From Kosakonia oryziphila (lineage in GTDB: Bacteria > Pseudomonadota > Gammaproteobacteria > Enterobacterales > Enterobacteriaceae), in the NCBI RefSeq assembly GCF_900094795.1, contig NZ_FMBC01000013.1, positions 1 through 64,000 of the forward strand: a DNA stretch of 64,000 bases, in the 5' to 3' direction. Under the pieces are notes generated by a model that searched no databases, had not been told where the DNA came from, and was given only the letters and a program-made list of their open reading frames with translations. Shown here piece after piece: positions 28,477 through 38,028 of the stretch. Position 1 is the first letter of the stretch. Every line of letters starts with the position of its first letter. Both the position numbers and the translations under genes were made by a program.

Positions 28477-29527
28477 GCGCGACGCATTAAATCATATCCG
28501 GCAGTTTGGCAGCCGGCTTGACCGTTTCCGTAAATCCGCTACTGGTGTCGGCGATGGTAATCGCAACGCCCCACGCCGTGGTAAAGCGACAAACAAACCG
28601 CCATCACGTAAAACCAATGTGTTTAACGAGCAGGTTCGTTACGCATGGCACGGCGCGTTGCAGGATCTGAAAAGCAAACCGTTGGCTACGTTCCTGACGG
28701 TGATGGTGATTGCCATCTCTCTGACGTTGCCGAGCGTTTGCTATATGGTCTACAAAAACGTCAATCAGGCGGCGTCGCAGTACTATCCGTCGCCGCAGAT
28801 CACCGTCTATTTCGACAAAGCACTGGATGATAACGCTGCACAGCAGGTGGTGGGCCAGCTCCAGTCCGAACAGGGCGTGGAGAAGGTGAACTACCTTTCC
28901 CGCGAGGATGCGCTCGGTGAATTCCGCAACTGGTCCGGGTTTGGCGGCGCGCTGGACATGCTGGAAGAAAACCCGCTGCCCGCCGTGGCGGTTGTGGTTC
29001 CTAAACTGGATTTTCAGAGCACGGATTCGCTGAAGACTCTGCGCGATCGTATCTCTCATATCCATGGCATTGATGAAGTGCGTATGGACGATAGCTGGTT
29101 TGCACGTCTGGCGTCGCTGACTGGGCTGGTCGGACGCGTGTCGGCGATGATCGGCGTACTGATGGTTGCGGCTGTCTTCCTGGTTATCGGCAACAGCGTG
29201 CGGCTGAGTATTTTTGCCCGCCGCGATACCATCAACGTGCAGAAACTGATCGGCGCAACGGACGGTTTTATTCTGCGTCCGTTCCTGTATGGTGGCGCGC
29301 TGCTCGGGTTCTCAGGCGCGTTCTTATCGCTGATCCTGTCGGAGATTATGGTATTGCGGCTCTCTTCAGCCGTTACCGAAGTGGCGAAAGTGTTCGGCAC
29401 TCAGTTCGAGCTAAGTGGCTTGTCTTTTGACGAATGCTTATTGCTGCTGCTGGTCTGTTCGATGATCGGTTGGATAGCTGCCTGGCTGGCAACGGTGCAA
29501 CATTTACGTCACTTTACTCCCGATTAA
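28469..29527 (+). CDS. ftsX: Cell division protein FtsX
   Basis: A 352-residue four-helix membrane protein, the permease-like partner of FtsE. After a basic cytoplasmic N terminus comes helix 1 (about 75-95), a periplasmic domain (about 96-220) that in E. coli binds EnvC, then helices 2-4. The start is GTG 28469 (NKRDALNHI next), 8 bases after a perfect GGAGG; it matches the E. coli start and length. A longer ATG frame from 28442 adds 9 unconserved residues. Confidence 0.95.
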   Translation: MNKRDALNHIRQFGSRLDRFRKSATGVGDGNRNAPRRGKATNKPPSRKTNVFNEQVRYAWHGALQDLKSKPLATFLTVMVIAISLTLPSVCYMVYKNVNQAASQYYPSPQITVYFDKALDDNAAQQVVGQLQSEQGVEKVNYLSREDALGEFRNWSGFGGALDMLEENPLPAVAVVVPKLDFQSTDSLKTLRDRISHIHGIDEVRMDDSWFARLASLTGLVGRVSAMIGVLMVAAVFLVIGNSVRLSIFARRDTINVQKLIGATDGFILRPFLYGGALLGFSGAFLSLILSEIMVLRLSSAVTEVAKVFGTQFELSGLSFDECLLLLLVCSMIGWIAAWLATVQHLRHFTPD

Positions 29528-29535
29528 AAAAAGTC

Positions 29536-29580
29536 TGGTATACTCTTTCCCTGCAATGAAGTATTCCCGTAGCAGGGAAA
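29536..29580 (+). promoter_or_regulatory. Possible rpoH upstream promoter (P1-like) and downstream hairpin
   Basis: TGG-TATACT (29536-29544) looks like an extended -10 element and would start transcription about 245 bases before rpoH, close to where E. coli rpoH P1 lies. Right after it TTTCCCTGC (29546-29554) and GCAGGGAAA (29572-29580) form a perfect 9-bp stem. The stem could act on ftsEX read-through or be part of the long rpoH leader. Confidence 0.45.
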
Positions 29581-29650
29581 GCGTATCGCCCCTTTCTGAT
29601 GTTTTCCTTGCACCGGCTTTTTCATCCTGATGTCACAATTTGTGCGTAAT

Positions 29651-29659
29651 TTATTCACA
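29651..29659 (+). promoter_or_regulatory. DnaA box in the rpoH promoter region
   Basis: TTATTCACA differs from the perfect DnaA box TTATCCACA by one base. E. coli rpoH also has two DnaA boxes at this place, and DnaA represses its P3 and P4 promoters. Confidence 0.7.
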
Positions 29660-29668
29660 GGGCGACAT

Positions 29669-29696
29669 GGAACTTGTGGATAAAATCACTGTCTGA
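29669..29696 (+). promoter_or_regulatory. Sigma-E promoter of rpoH (P3-like)
   Basis: GGAACTT (29669-29675), 16 bases, then TCTGA (29692-29696) matches the sigma-E consensus GGAACTT-N15/16-TCTRA. It lies about 95 bases before the rpoH start. In E. coli this promoter drives rpoH at lethal temperature. A perfect DnaA box overlaps its spacer. Confidence 0.85.
29675..29683 (-). promoter_or_regulatory. Second DnaA box, overlapping the sigma-E promoter
   Basis: TGTGGATAA on the plus strand is the reverse complement of the perfect box TTATCCACA. It shares its first base with the sigma-E -35 and occupies part of the spacer, so DnaA bound here would block this promoter. Confidence 0.75.
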
Positions 29697-29797
29697 TACA
29701 AATGTGAATGTTAATCTCGTTGCTCATAATTGCTGGCATGTTTGTTGCTTGATGGGGACAGACCGCCGCCAGTGGAAAGTAAATTGAGAGGATTTGA

Positions 29798-30655
29798 ATG
29801 ACCAAAGAAATGCAAACTTTAGCTTTAGCCCCTGTTGGTAACCTGGAGTCTTACGTCCGGGCCGCTAACGCATGGCCGATGTTGACGGCTGATGAAGAAC
29901 GGGCGCTGGCTGAAAAGCTGCATTACCAGGGCGATCTGGAAGCAGCGAAAAAGCTGATTCTGTCTCACCTGCGCTTTGTTGTTCATATTGCTCGTAATTA
30001 CTCGGGCTATGGTCTGCCGCAGGCGGATCTTATCCAGGAAGGTAATATCGGCCTGATGAAAGCTGTGCGTCGCTTCAACCCGGAAGTGGGAGTACGACTG
30101 GTTTCCTTCGCCGTGCACTGGATCAAAGCTGAGATCCACGAGTATGTGCTGCGCAACTGGCGTATCGTGAAGGTGGCAACCACCAAAGCACAACGCAAAC
30201 TGTTCTTTAATCTGCGTAAAGCAAAACAGCGTCTGGGCTGGTTTAACCAGGACGAAGTCGAAATGGTGGCTCGTGAACTGGGCGTGACCAGCAAAGACGT
30301 GCGTGAAATGGAATCGCGTATGGCGGCGCAGGACATGACGTTTGATATGTCCCCGGACGATGACGCTCACGACAGCCAGCCGATGGCTCCCGTGCTCTAT
30401 TTACAGGATAAATCGTCGAACTTTGCCGATGGCATTGAAGACGACAACTGGGAAGAGCAGGCCGCCAACAAGCTGACTGATGCAATGAAAGGGCTGGACG
30501 AACGCAGCCAGCAGATCATCCGCGCCCGCTGGCTGGACGAAGAGAACAAGTCCACGCTGCAGGAGCTGGCTGACCGTTACGGCGTTTCCGCCGAGCGTGT
30601 ACGACAGCTTGAAAAGAACGCGATGAAAAAACTGCGCGCTGCTATCGAAGCGTAA
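29798..30655 (+). CDS. rpoH: RNA polymerase heat-shock sigma factor RpoH (sigma-32)
   Basis: A 285-residue group 3 sigma factor that directs transcription of chaperone and protease genes. Regions 2.1-2.4 (about 50-125) and 4.1-4.2 (about 225-280, helix-turn-helix ending [17 protein letters not shown]) are clear. The RpoH box [10 protein letters not shown], specific to sigma-32, is present at about 131-140. The first codons (CAAACTTTAGCTTTAGCCCC) resemble the E. coli sequence that takes part in the mRNA thermosensor. GAGAGGA precedes the ATG. It has a complex promoter region and a strong terminator. Confidence 0.98.
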   Translation: MTKEMQTLALAPVGNLESYVRAANAWPMLTADEERALAEKLHYQGDLEAAKKLILSHLRFVVHIARNYSGYGLPQADLIQEGNIGLMKAVRRFNPEVGVRLVSFAVHWIKAEIHEYVLRNWRIVKVATTKAQRKLFFNLRKAKQRLGWFNQDEVEMVARELGVTSKDVREMESRMAAQDMTFDMSPDDDAHDSQPMAPVLYLQDKSSNFADGIEDDNWEEQAANKLTDAMKGLDERSQQIIRARWLDEENKSTLQELADRYGVSAERVRQLEKNAMKKLRAAIEA

Positions 30656-30670
30656 GCATATACCGTGAAG

Positions 30671-30705
30671 AAGCCGGGTCGGCGCAAGCCTCGCCCGGCT
30701 TTTTG
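30671..30705 (+). terminator. rpoH terminator
   Basis: AAGCCGGG (30671-30678) pairs with CCCGGCTT (30694-30701), followed by T residues to 30704. It begins 15 bases after the rpoH stop. Confidence 0.9.
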
Positions 30706-30771
30706 TTATCTACAGAAAACCCCTGCTGGGTTGGGGGCTCGCAAAGCTTTCGGCTTTAAGCCCGTTATTTT

Positions 30772-32265
30772 TTAACGCGCTGCATTTTTGCTTCCCGGCG
30801 CTTCGCGTATCAGCGCCGCAAGCTCGGCAAACACCGGTTCCATCTCTTCTTCTTCCATCGCCGCAAATCCCATCAACAGGCCGCGCGCTGGCCTGTTGCC
30901 GCTGTAATAACGCGACAGCGGCCGCACCAGAATGCCACGGACGTTAGCCATTTGCGCCAGTACGACATCATCGCAGGAAGCAGGCAAAGACAGCACAAGA
31001 TGCAGCCCTGCATTATCGTTAAACTCGCTAAGCGCCTCTTTGCCAAGATAATCGGTGATAAGCTGCGCCAGCCGCGCGCGACGACGGGCGTACAGCAACC
31101 GCATCCGGCGAATATGCGCCGTGTAATGTCCCTCGCGAATGAATTGTGCCAGTGTTTCCTGATCCAGCAAACGCCCGCCGCGATAGAGTTCGGCATGCGC
31201 GGTTTTTAGCGCCTGCATCAACGGGCGCGGCAACACCAGGTAACCGAGCCGCAACCCAGGGTAGAGCGTTTTACTGAATGTGCCGGTGTAAATCACTGGC
31301 GCATCGTCCACCAGCCCCTGCAAGGCGGGAATAGGCTGACCCGAGAAGCGGAATTCGCTGTCATAATCATCCTCAATAATCCAGCTCCCGGTTTGCCGTG
31401 CCAGTGCTAATAGCCGCTGTCGGCGCTCCAGGCTCATTACGCAGCCCAGCGGATACTGGTGTGAAGGGGTAACGAAAATCAGTTTCGGCGGTGCATCGCC
31501 TGGCTCCGGCGGGTTCATCCCGGATCTGTCGACTTCTATGGCCTGCAAGTTAACGCCATTCACCGCCAACACATTACGAATTCCCCAGTAGGCAGGCTCC
31601 TCAATCCATGCCAGATCGCCAGGATTGCACAGCATGCGCGAGACCAGATCAATGGCCTGATGAATGCCTTCCGTAATCAGGATCTGCTCCGCGCTACAGC
31701 GAACCGAGCGTGTTACCCGCAAATACTCCACCAGTGCCTGCTGTAGCGCGCTGCCGCCGCCAGCATTGCTATAAGAAAGCTGTATTGCCTGCGGTTTTCG
31801 ACTTACGCGAGACTGTATTTTTCGCAACAGCGCATGTGGGAAAGCGTTGATATCCGGGACGCCAGGCAGAAACGCGCCCCACTGACGCGCGCTGGCATTG
31901 CTGTGGCTCAGCAGATGCTGGCCGCGGGCGGAAAGCTGTGAAGGCAGGCTGGCACTGAGTTTTTCCCCCGCAGTCAGGGGCGCGGCCAGCAGACTGTCCG
32001 GGACAGTGCCTGCCACAAAGGTGCCGCTGCCGGTACGGGAAACAACATACCCTTCGGCCAGTAGCTGCTCATATACCGTCAGCACTGTATTGCGCGACAT
32101 ATTCAGTTGTGTGGCTAAATCGCGGCTCGGCGGCAGGCGGCTTTGTGTTGGCAGACTACCGTCGAGTATCGACAGGCGAATCGCGTTATATAATTTCTTA
32201 TGCAGCTTGCCTTCGTGCTGCTCGTCCAGACGCAGTTGCAGCAAGTCAGAGACGAGCGAGCGCAA
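30772..32265 (-). CDS. MocR/GabR-type PLP-dependent regulator
   Basis: A 497-residue fusion of a GntR-type winged helix (residues 1-75; RLPPSRDLATQLNMSRNTV) with a class-I aminotransferase-like domain (about 120-490). The PLP lysine is kept (Lys332 in GTFSKTLYPG), as is EDDYDSEFR (298-306). Such proteins sense PLP and a substrate such as GABA or pyridoxal. It is divergent from a GABA aminotransferase gene, so it probably regulates that gene. This pair is not between rpoH and livJ in E. coli K-12. Confidence 0.88.
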   Translation of the reverse strand: MRSLVSDLLQLRLDEQHEGKLHKKLYNAIRLSILDGSLPTQSRLPPSRDLATQLNMSRNTVLTVYEQLLAEGYVVSRTGSGTFVAGTVPDSLLAAPLTAGEKLSASLPSQLSARGQHLLSHSNASARQWGAFLPGVPDINAFPHALLRKIQSRVSRKPQAIQLSYSNAGGGSALQQALVEYLRVTRSVRCSAEQILITEGIHQAIDLVSRMLCNPGDLAWIEEPAYWGIRNVLAVNGVNLQAIEVDRSGMNPPEPGDAPPKLIFVTPSHQYPLGCVMSLERRQRLLALARQTGSWIIEDDYDSEFRFSGQPIPALQGLVDDAPVIYTGTFSKTLYPGLRLGYLVLPRPLMQALKTAHAELYRGGRLLDQETLAQFIREGHYTAHIRRMRLLYARRRARLAQLITDYLGKEALSEFNDNAGLHLVLSLPASCDDVVLAQMANVRGILVRPLSRYYSGNRPARGLLMGFAAMEEEEMEPVFAELAALIREAPGSKNAAR

Positions 32266-32289
32266 TTGGATCCCTCAATTATTAAAAAC

Positions 32290-32310
32290 TGGTACTCGAT
32301 TATAGAACCA
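32290..32310. promoter_or_regulatory. Possible operator between the MocR-type regulator and the aminotransferase
   Basis: TGGT (32290-32293) and ACCA (32307-32310) form an inverted repeat 13 bases apart in the 103-base divergent gap. GabR-type proteins bind paired sites with such cores. The repeat is short, so this is only a candidate. Confidence 0.3.
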
Positions 32311-32368
32311 CTTATGTCATGTTTTCACAACAGACGCAGCAACAACGAACACAGACGAGGGTCATCAG

Positions 32369-33634
32369 GTGAAGAATAACGAACTACATCAGCGCCGTTT
32401 ACAGGCGACGCCGCGCGGTATTGGAGTGATGTGTGGGTTTTATGCGGAAAAAGCAGAAAACGCCACATTATGGGATGTTGAAGGCAACGAGGTCATCGAC
32501 TTTGCCGCCGGGATTGCGGTGCTCAACACCGGGCATCGTCACCCGAAAGTGATGGCCGCAGTAGAAAAGCAGTTGCAGGCATTTACGCACACCGCTTACC
32601 AAATTGTTCCTTACGAAAGCTATGTCTCGCTGGCGGAGCGTATTAATGAGCGCGTGCCAGTTGATGGCCCGGCGAAAACAGCGTTTTTCTCAACCGGCGC
32701 GGAAGCGGTGGAGAATGCGGTGAAAATTGCCCGCGCTTACACCAAACGTCCTGGCGTGATTACCTTCGGCGGTGGTTTTCATGGCCGTACGTTTATGACT
32801 ATGGCGCTGACCGGAAAAGTCGCACCGTACAAAATCGGGTTTGGTCCGTTCCCCGGTTCGATTTACCACGCGCAGTATCCGAATGCGCTGCACGGCGTCA
32901 GCACTGACGATGCGCTGAAAAGTCTTGAACGCATCTTTAAAGCGGATATCGCGCCGGACCAGGTTGCGGCCATTCTGCTGGAGCCGGTCCAGGGCGAAGG
33001 TGGTTTTAACGTGGCACCAGCAGATTTTATGAACGCGCTGCGCAAATTGTGCGACAACCACGGCATTCTGTTGATTGTTGATGAAGTGCAGAGCGGCTTT
33101 GCCCGTACCGGCAAATTGTTCGCGAGCGAGTATTACGATGTTAAACCGGATCTGATCACGATGGCGAAAAGCCTGGCGGGCGGGTTGCCGCTGTCGGCAG
33201 TGGCTGGTCGCGCAGAGGTGATGGATGCACCTGCCCCTGGCGGGCTGGGCGGCACTTACGCCGGTAACCCGTTGGCGGTGGCCGCAGCACACGCGGTGCT
33301 GGATGTGATCGATGAAGAAAACCTGTGTGAGCGTGCTAACCATCTGGGCAAACATCTGGTGGAAGTGCTGACGCAGGCAAAAGCGCAGTGCCCGTATATT
33401 GCAGATGTCCGCGCGCAGGGCTCGATGGTAGCAGCGGAATTTAACGATCCCAGTACTGGCGCGCCATCGCCTGAATTTACCAAACAGGTGCAGGACAAGG
33501 CACTGGCGGCAGGCGTTCTGCTGCTGAGCTGCGGTGTCTACGGCAATGTGATCCGTTTCCTCTATCCGTTAACCATTCCGGAAGTTCAGTTCCGCAAAGC
33601 GCTGGACATTATCCACCAGTCGCTGACCCGCTAA
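32369..33634 (+). CDS. puuE: 4-aminobutyrate aminotransferase (PuuE/GabT class)
   Basis: A 421-residue class-III PLP aminotransferase that converts GABA and 2-oxoglutarate to succinate semialdehyde and glutamate. The PLP lysine is Lys267 (TMAKSLAGG), the cofactor-binding Asp238-Glu239 and Gln241 lie in VDEVQSG, and STGAEAVENA (108-117) forms the phosphate loop. It looks closer to E. coli PuuE (same length, QATPRGIGVMC start) than to GabT. The start is GTG 32369 with GAGG about 9 bases upstream. Divergence from a GabR-type gene suggests GABA-inducible expression; the symbol is less certain than the function. Confidence 0.85.
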   Translation: MKNNELHQRRLQATPRGIGVMCGFYAEKAENATLWDVEGNEVIDFAAGIAVLNTGHRHPKVMAAVEKQLQAFTHTAYQIVPYESYVSLAERINERVPVDGPAKTAFFSTGAEAVENAVKIARAYTKRPGVITFGGGFHGRTFMTMALTGKVAPYKIGFGPFPGSIYHAQYPNALHGVSTDDALKSLERIFKADIAPDQVAAILLEPVQGEGGFNVAPADFMNALRKLCDNHGILLIVDEVQSGFARTGKLFASEYYDVKPDLITMAKSLAGGLPLSAVAGRAEVMDAPAPGGLGGTYAGNPLAVAAAHAVLDVIDEENLCERANHLGKHLVEVLTQAKAQCPYIADVRAQGSMVAAEFNDPSTGAPSPEFTKQVQDKALAAGVLLLSCGVYGNVIRFLYPLTIPEVQFRKALDIIHQSLTR

Positions 33635-33640
33635 TGATTC

Positions 33641-33664
33641 AGCCGCCTTACGGGCGGCTTTTTC
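33641..33664 (+). terminator. Terminator after the GABA aminotransferase gene
   Basis: AGCCGCC (33641-33647) and GGCGGCT (33653-33659) pair around TTACG, followed by five T. Confidence 0.92.
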
Positions 33665-33734
33665 ACCGCGTGTCATCACTCTGTCGCATAACCTTCAAAA
33701 TTGTTATTCCATATTCCGAAAAATGGGGTATGTT

Positions 33735-33754
33735 TTAGCAGAGTATGCTGCTAA
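33735..33754. promoter_or_regulatory. Lrp-like palindrome upstream of livJ
   Basis: TTAGCAG-AGTATG-CTGCTAA is a perfect 7-bp inverted repeat. Its core TAGCAGAGTATGCTG (33736-33750) matches 13 of 15 positions of the Lrp consensus YAGHAWATTWTDCTR. Lrp controls livJ in E. coli. The site lies about 125 bases before the livJ start. Confidence 0.6.
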
Positions 33755-33875
33755 GGCACCGGCAGAATGGTTAATAACTACTATCATATTCTTTGCTTAT
33801 GATGGTAAGTAAAATAATGTGCCACATAACAACATCACAACAAATGCAATAACCATAACAATGGGGAAACTCAGG

Positions 33876-34979
33876 ATGAAAATGAAGGGCAAAGCGTTAC
33901 TGGCAGGATGTATTGCGTTAGCAATGAGCAACGTGGCATTCGCCAAAGATATTAAAGTTGCCGTTGTCGGTGCGATGTCCGGTCCGGTTGCGCAGTACGG
34001 CGACCAGGAATTTACCGGCGCTGAGCAGGCTATCGCAGACATCAACGCGAAGGGCGGCATCAAAGGCGATAAACTGGTAGCGGTAAAATATGACGATGCG
34101 TGTGACCCGAAACAAGCGGTTGCTGTAGCCAACAAAGTGGTTAACGACGGCATCAAATATGTTATCGGTCACCTGTGCTCCTCTTCTACTCAGCCTGCGT
34201 CGGATATCTATGAAGACGAAGGTATTCTGATGATCACGCCTGCGGCGACAGCGCCTGAGCTGACTGCTCGCGGTTACAAACTGACGCTGCGTACAACTGG
34301 CCTCGATTCCGATCAGGGCCCGACCGCTGCGAAATACATTCTGGATAAAGTGAAACCGCAACGCATCGCGGTCATCCACGACAAACAGCAGTACGGTGAA
34401 GGTCTGGCACGTGCTGTGCAGGAAGGCCTGAAAAAAGGCGGCGCCAACGTAGTGTTCTTTGACGGTATCACCGCCGGTGAGAAAGATTTCTCCACGCTGG
34501 TGGCGCGCCTGAAGAAAGAGAACATCGATTTCGTTTACTACGGCGGCTATCACCCGGAAATGGGACAGATCCTGCGTCAATCACGCGCGGCTGGCCTGAA
34601 AACCCAGTTTATGGGGCCGGAAGGCGTAGCGAACGTCTCTTTGTCTAACATCGCGGGCGATTCAGCGGAAGGTATGCTGGTGACTAAGCCGAAGAACTAT
34701 GATCAGGTTCCGGCGAACAAACCGATTGTTGATGCTATCAAAGCGAAGAAACAGGATCCGAGCGGCGCATTTGTGTGGACCACCTACGCAGCCGTGCAAT
34801 CTCTGGCGGCAGGTCTGAACCAGGCTGCGGAACCTGACGCGATTGCCACTTACCTGAAAGGACACACTGTTGACACCGTGATGGGGCCACTGTCATGGGA
34901 TCAGAAGGGTGATCTGAAAGGCTTTGAGTTTGGTGTGTTTACCTGGCACGCGAATGGTACGGCGACTGACGCTAAGTAA
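33876..34979 (+). CDS. livJ: Leu/Ile/Val-binding protein LivJ
   Basis: A 367-residue periplasmic binding protein for branched-chain amino acids that feeds LivHMGF. The signal peptide (1-23) ends in AFA before KDIKVAVVG. The type-I fold is recognisable by [14 protein letters not shown] and the disulfide pair in DDACDPK and GHLCSSS. The start is ATG 33876 (MKMKGKALL), aligned with the E. coli start, with GGGG 9 bases upstream. A longer frame from 33819 would precede the signal peptide with unconserved residues. It is a paralogue of livK (36 kb). Confidence 0.96.
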   Translation: MKMKGKALLAGCIALAMSNVAFAKDIKVAVVGAMSGPVAQYGDQEFTGAEQAIADINAKGGIKGDKLVAVKYDDACDPKQAVAVANKVVNDGIKYVIGHLCSSSTQPASDIYEDEGILMITPAATAPELTARGYKLTLRTTGLDSDQGPTAAKYILDKVKPQRIAVIHDKQQYGEGLARAVQEGLKKGGANVVFFDGITAGEKDFSTLVARLKKENIDFVYYGGYHPEMGQILRQSRAAGLKTQFMGPEGVANVSLSNIAGDSAEGMLVTKPKNYDQVPANKPIVDAIKAKKQDPSGAFVWTTYAAVQSLAAGLNQAAEPDAIATYLKGHTVDTVMGPLSWDQKGDLKGFEFGVFTWHANGTATDAK

Positions 34980-35009
34980 TTTTCTGAACTGACCGTCGCC
35001 TTTCGCGCC

Positions 35010-35073
35010 GCAGGTGCGTTGGCTGCATTCACTCACCCCGGCCACTTACTTCAGTAAGCTTCCGGGGATGAGA
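35010..35073. repeat. Partial ERIC element downstream of livJ
   Basis: The segment reads like the central part of an ERIC (intergenic repeat unit): GTGCGTTGGCTGC, then CTCACCCCGG, CACTTACTT, GTAAGCTTCC and GGGGAT, forming the central hairpin CCCCGG/CCGGGG. The outer parts of the element are missing or diverged. Confidence 0.75.
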
Positions 35074-35094
35074 GAACAATGTCGTTCTTTAGTT

Positions 35095-35128
35095 ATGCCG
35101 GGTAAGCAAATGCTATCCGGCATTTTTT
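35095..35128. terminator. Terminator between livJ and panM
   Basis: ATGCCGG (35095-35101) and CCGGCAT (35117-35123) pair, followed by a T run to 35128. It ends livJ transcription; on the other strand the panM stop codon lies at its edge, and the A/T flank is weaker there. Confidence 0.85.
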
Positions 35129-35510
35129 ATCGTTTTTCCCAGCCATTTTCCTGCGCGGTAAAGCCCAGCGTCTGAGCGAACGCCGCCATCACATTGCGAT
35201 CTTCGACACCAATATCGGTAATCCACCAACTGGTGATGCTGGGGTTATCACGAATCACTTCTTCAACGAGGTACTGCCCGACGCCACGCCGGCGGGTGAT
35301 ATCGCGTACGCGCAGCGAATCCAGCGCGCCTTCGGTGCCGAGCAGGGTTACACGCACGGCGGCCAGCAGGCGATCGTTAAAGCGGGCCGCATAAATGCGG
35401 TGGTCATCATCTACTTCAAGGGAAGCAGGGGAGTATTCCGGCCAGACTTTCGCTAAATCAATATGATCCTGCTCGGTAAAGGTTACCAGTCGGATGATAG
35501 TCAATTTCAT
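35127..35510 (-). CDS. panM: PanD maturation/regulatory factor PanM (PanZ)
   Basis: A 127-residue GNAT-fold protein that promotes self-cleavage of aspartate decarboxylase PanD and inhibits it when acetyl-CoA binds. RRRGVGQYLVEEV (acetyl-CoA loop) and SLRVRD are conserved. The start is ATG 35510 (MKLTIIRL), matching E. coli; a start 15 bases earlier is possible. It stands between livJ and livK on the opposite strand, as in E. coli. Confidence 0.94.
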   Translation of the reverse strand: MKLTIIRLVTFTEQDHIDLAKVWPEYSPASLEVDDDHRIYAARFNDRLLAAVRVTLLGTEGALDSLRVRDITRRRGVGQYLVEEVIRDNPSITSWWITDIGVEDRNVMAAFAQTLGFTAQENGWEKR

Positions 35511-35937
35511 GTACAACTTGTCCAAAACGCAAAAGAGAGGGTGAGTGTAATCAATTTTATCGGTCGGGGAGTGGTGGTTTTTTATTTTTCATTTGGTAGG
35601 GGAATAATTTTACCGCAGACGCTTAGCCAGTGTGAAACATTAGAGATTGAAAAACAGGTAGCATTTTAACCTGATTGGTAGTGATTTATTCCGCTTTATG
35701 TACCATTATTTTATGCTGGCAATGGGACTTTTTTTGTTTATCTCCGATTAAATACAGAATATTATCTGTGCTTAATCGCCTGAAAAATAGAGGATTTAGT
35801 CTGGTTTTTGCCAAAAAACTGCGCTAAACCATTAAAGGCGCTGGTAAAAATAGCGTTGTGCATTAAAAGTACAGAATGCTTTTTAACCATAAAAAAACAA
35901 AATTATTACACGACATCACGAATGGGGATTTTCAACA
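35511..35937. other. AT-rich intergenic region before livK
   Basis: 427 bases without a supported gene. The right part should hold the livK promoter and leader. The clearest structure is the 34-base inverted repeat at 35745-35778. Short open frames here have no convincing start signals. Confidence 0.6.
35745..35778. promoter_or_regulatory. Inverted repeat with Lrp-like core upstream of livK
   Basis: CGATTAA (35745-35751) and TTAATCG (35772-35778) flank ACAGA/TCTGT (35754-35758, 35765-35769). The centre CAGAATATTATCTG resembles the Lrp consensus with one base less between the CAG and CTG ends. It may be a protein site for Lrp or a leader hairpin; there is no T run after it. Confidence 0.5.
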
Positions 35938-37047
35938 ATGAGAAGGAACGCGAAGACATTAATCGCGGGAATGGTTGCACTTGCGATGTCTCACGCGGCC
36001 GTGGCGAAGGGTATTAAAGTGGCGGTTGTTGGGGCGATGTCCGGTCCTGTTGCCCAGTGGGGCGACATGGAGTTTAACGGCGCGCGCCAGGCTATCCACG
36101 ATATCAATGCCAAAGGCGGAATCAAAGGCGACAAACTGGTTGCTGTTGAATACGACGACGCCTGTGACCCGAAACAAGCTGTTGCCGTAGCGAACAAAAT
36201 CGTTAACGACGGTGTGAAATATGTAATTGGCCATCTCTGCTCATCCTCCACGCAGCCTGCATCTGATATCTACGAAGACGAAGGTATTCTGATGATCACG
36301 CCAGGCGCGACGAATCCGGAACTGACTTTGCGCGGCTATCAGCACATTATGCGCACCGCCGGGCTGGACTCTTCACAGGGTCCGACCGCCGCGAAATATA
36401 TTCTGAATTCCGTTAAACCGCAGCGTATCGCCATCATTCACGATAAACAGCAGTACGGCGAAGGTCTTGCGCGTTCCGTGCAGGAAGGGCTGAAAGCCGG
36501 CGGCGCTAACATTATCTTCTTTGATGGCATCACCGCCGGGGAGAAAGATTTCTCCGCGCTTATCGCCCGTCTGCAAAAAGAAAATATCGATTTTGTCTAC
36601 TACGGTGGTTATTACCCGGAGATGGGACAAATGCTGCGTCAGGCGCGCGCCAGCGGACTGAAAACCCAGTTTATGGGGCCGGAAGGCGTGGGTAACGCTT
36701 CTCTGTCTAACATCGCGGGCAATGCGGCGGAAGGTATGTTGGTGACCATGCCGAAGCGCTATGACCAGGATCCGGCGAACCAGAGCATCGTCGATGCCCT
36801 GAAAGCGCAGAAGAAAGATGCGAGTGGGCCATATGTGTGGATCACTTACGCCGCAGTGCAATCGCTGGCGACCGCGCTGGAGCGTACCGGCAGCGACGAC
36901 CCGCTGACGCTTATCAAAGACTTAAAAGCCAACGGGGCTAAAACCGTGATTGGGCCGCTGAACTGGGATGAAAAAGGCGATCTGAAAGGATTTGAGTTTG
37001 GCGTCTTCCAATGGCACGCCGATGGTTCGTCCTCTGTGGCGAAATAA
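35938..37047 (+). CDS. livK: Leucine-specific binding protein LivK
   Basis: A 369-residue periplasmic binding protein with higher leucine specificity than LivJ, feeding the same permease. The signal peptide ends near AVA (23) before KGIKVAVVG. It is highly similar to LivJ over the whole length, with the Gln-Trp change (PVAQWGD) and [12 protein letters not shown] typical of LivK. GGGGA lies about 12 bases before the ATG. It heads the livKHMGF operon. Confidence 0.96.
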   Translation: MRRNAKTLIAGMVALAMSHAAVAKGIKVAVVGAMSGPVAQWGDMEFNGARQAIHDINAKGGIKGDKLVAVEYDDACDPKQAVAVANKIVNDGVKYVIGHLCSSSTQPASDIYEDEGILMITPGATNPELTLRGYQHIMRTAGLDSSQGPTAAKYILNSVKPQRIAIIHDKQQYGEGLARSVQEGLKAGGANIIFFDGITAGEKDFSALIARLQKENIDFVYYGGYYPEMGQMLRQARASGLKTQFMGPEGVGNASLSNIAGNAAEGMLVTMPKRYDQDPANQSIVDALKAQKKDASGPYVWITYAAVQSLATALERTGSDDPLTLIKDLKANGAKTVIGPLNWDEKGDLKGFEFGVFQWHADGSSSVAK

Positions 37048-37101
37048 CTGTCATCCCGCTTCCCGGGCGCAATGCTCGGGAAGTTTTAAGAAGGTTAAGT
37101 T

Positions 37102-38028
37102 ATGTCCGAGCAGTTTCTCTATTTTGTGCAGCAGATGTTTAACGGCGTAACGCTGGGAAGCACCTATGCATTGATTGCCATTGGCTACACCATGGTTTAC
37201 GGCATCATCGGCATGATCAACTTCGCTCACGGCGAGGTTTACATGATCGGTAGCTATGTCTCCTTTATGATCATCGCCGCGCTGATGATGATGGGTATCG
37301 ACAGCAGCTGGCTGCTGGTCGCTGCCGGTTTTATTGGTGCCATCGTGATCGCCAGCGCATACGGCTGGAGCATAGAACGGGTGGCCTATCGCCCGGTGCG
37401 CAACTCCAAGCGCCTGATTGCGTTGATCTCTGCCATCGGTATGTCCATTTTCCTGCAAAACTACGTCAGCCTGACCGAAGGTTCGCGTGATGTGGCGCTG
37501 CCGAGCCTGTTCAACGGCCAGTGGATTGTTGGCCGTAGCGAAAACTTCTCTGCTTCCATCACCACCATGCAGTTAGTCATCTGGATTGTGACTTTCGTGG
37601 CGATGCTGGCGTTGACGCTGTTTATCCGCTACTCCCGTATGGGCCGCGCTTGCCGCGCCTGTGCAGAAGATCTGAAAATGGCCAGTTTGCTGGGGATTAA
37701 CACTGACCGCGTTATCGCGCTGACCTTCGTGATCGGTGCGGCAATGGCGGCGGTGGCTGGCGTGTTGCTGGGCCAGTTCTACGGCGTAATCAACCCATAC
37801 ATCGGCTTTATGGCCGGGATGAAGGCGTTCACCGCAGCGGTGCTGGGCGGTATCGGCAGCATTCCTGGTGCGATGATCGGCGGGCTGATCCTCGGCGTTA
37901 CCGAATCGCTCTCCTCTGCGTATCTCAGTACGGAATATAAAGACGTGGTTTCGTTCGGGTTGTTGATCGTGGTGCTGCTGGTGATGCCTACCGGTATCCT
38001 GGGTCGCCCGGAGGTGGAAAAAGTATGA
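37102..38028 (+). CDS. livH: Branched-chain amino-acid ABC transporter permease LivH
   Basis: A 308-residue inner-membrane permease with about eight helices. The first segment [26 protein letters not shown] and the [10 protein letters not shown] motif are hallmarks of LivH-type permeases, as is the [13 protein letters not shown] motif near the end. It overlaps livM by 4 bases. With LivM it forms the channel driven by LivG and LivF. Confidence 0.96.
   Translation: MSEQFLYFVQQMFNGVTLGSTYALIAIGYTMVYGIIGMINFAHGEVYMIGSYVSFMIIAALMMMGIDSSWLLVAAGFIGAIVIASAYGWSIERVAYRPVRNSKRLIALISAIGMSIFLQNYVSLTEGSRDVALPSLFNGQWIVGRSENFSASITTMQLVIWIVTFVAMLALTLFIRYSRMGRACRACAEDLKMASLLGINTDRVIALTFVIGAAMAAVAGVLLGQFYGVINPYIGFMAGMKAFTAAVLGGIGSIPGAMIGGLILGVTESLSSAYLSTEYKDVVSFGLLIVVLLVMPTGILGRPEVEKV

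Noticed and set aside
35463-35669. Small plus-strand open frame between panM and livK
   Set aside because: It begins antisense within panM, its composition is that of AT-rich spacer, and it has no ribosome site.
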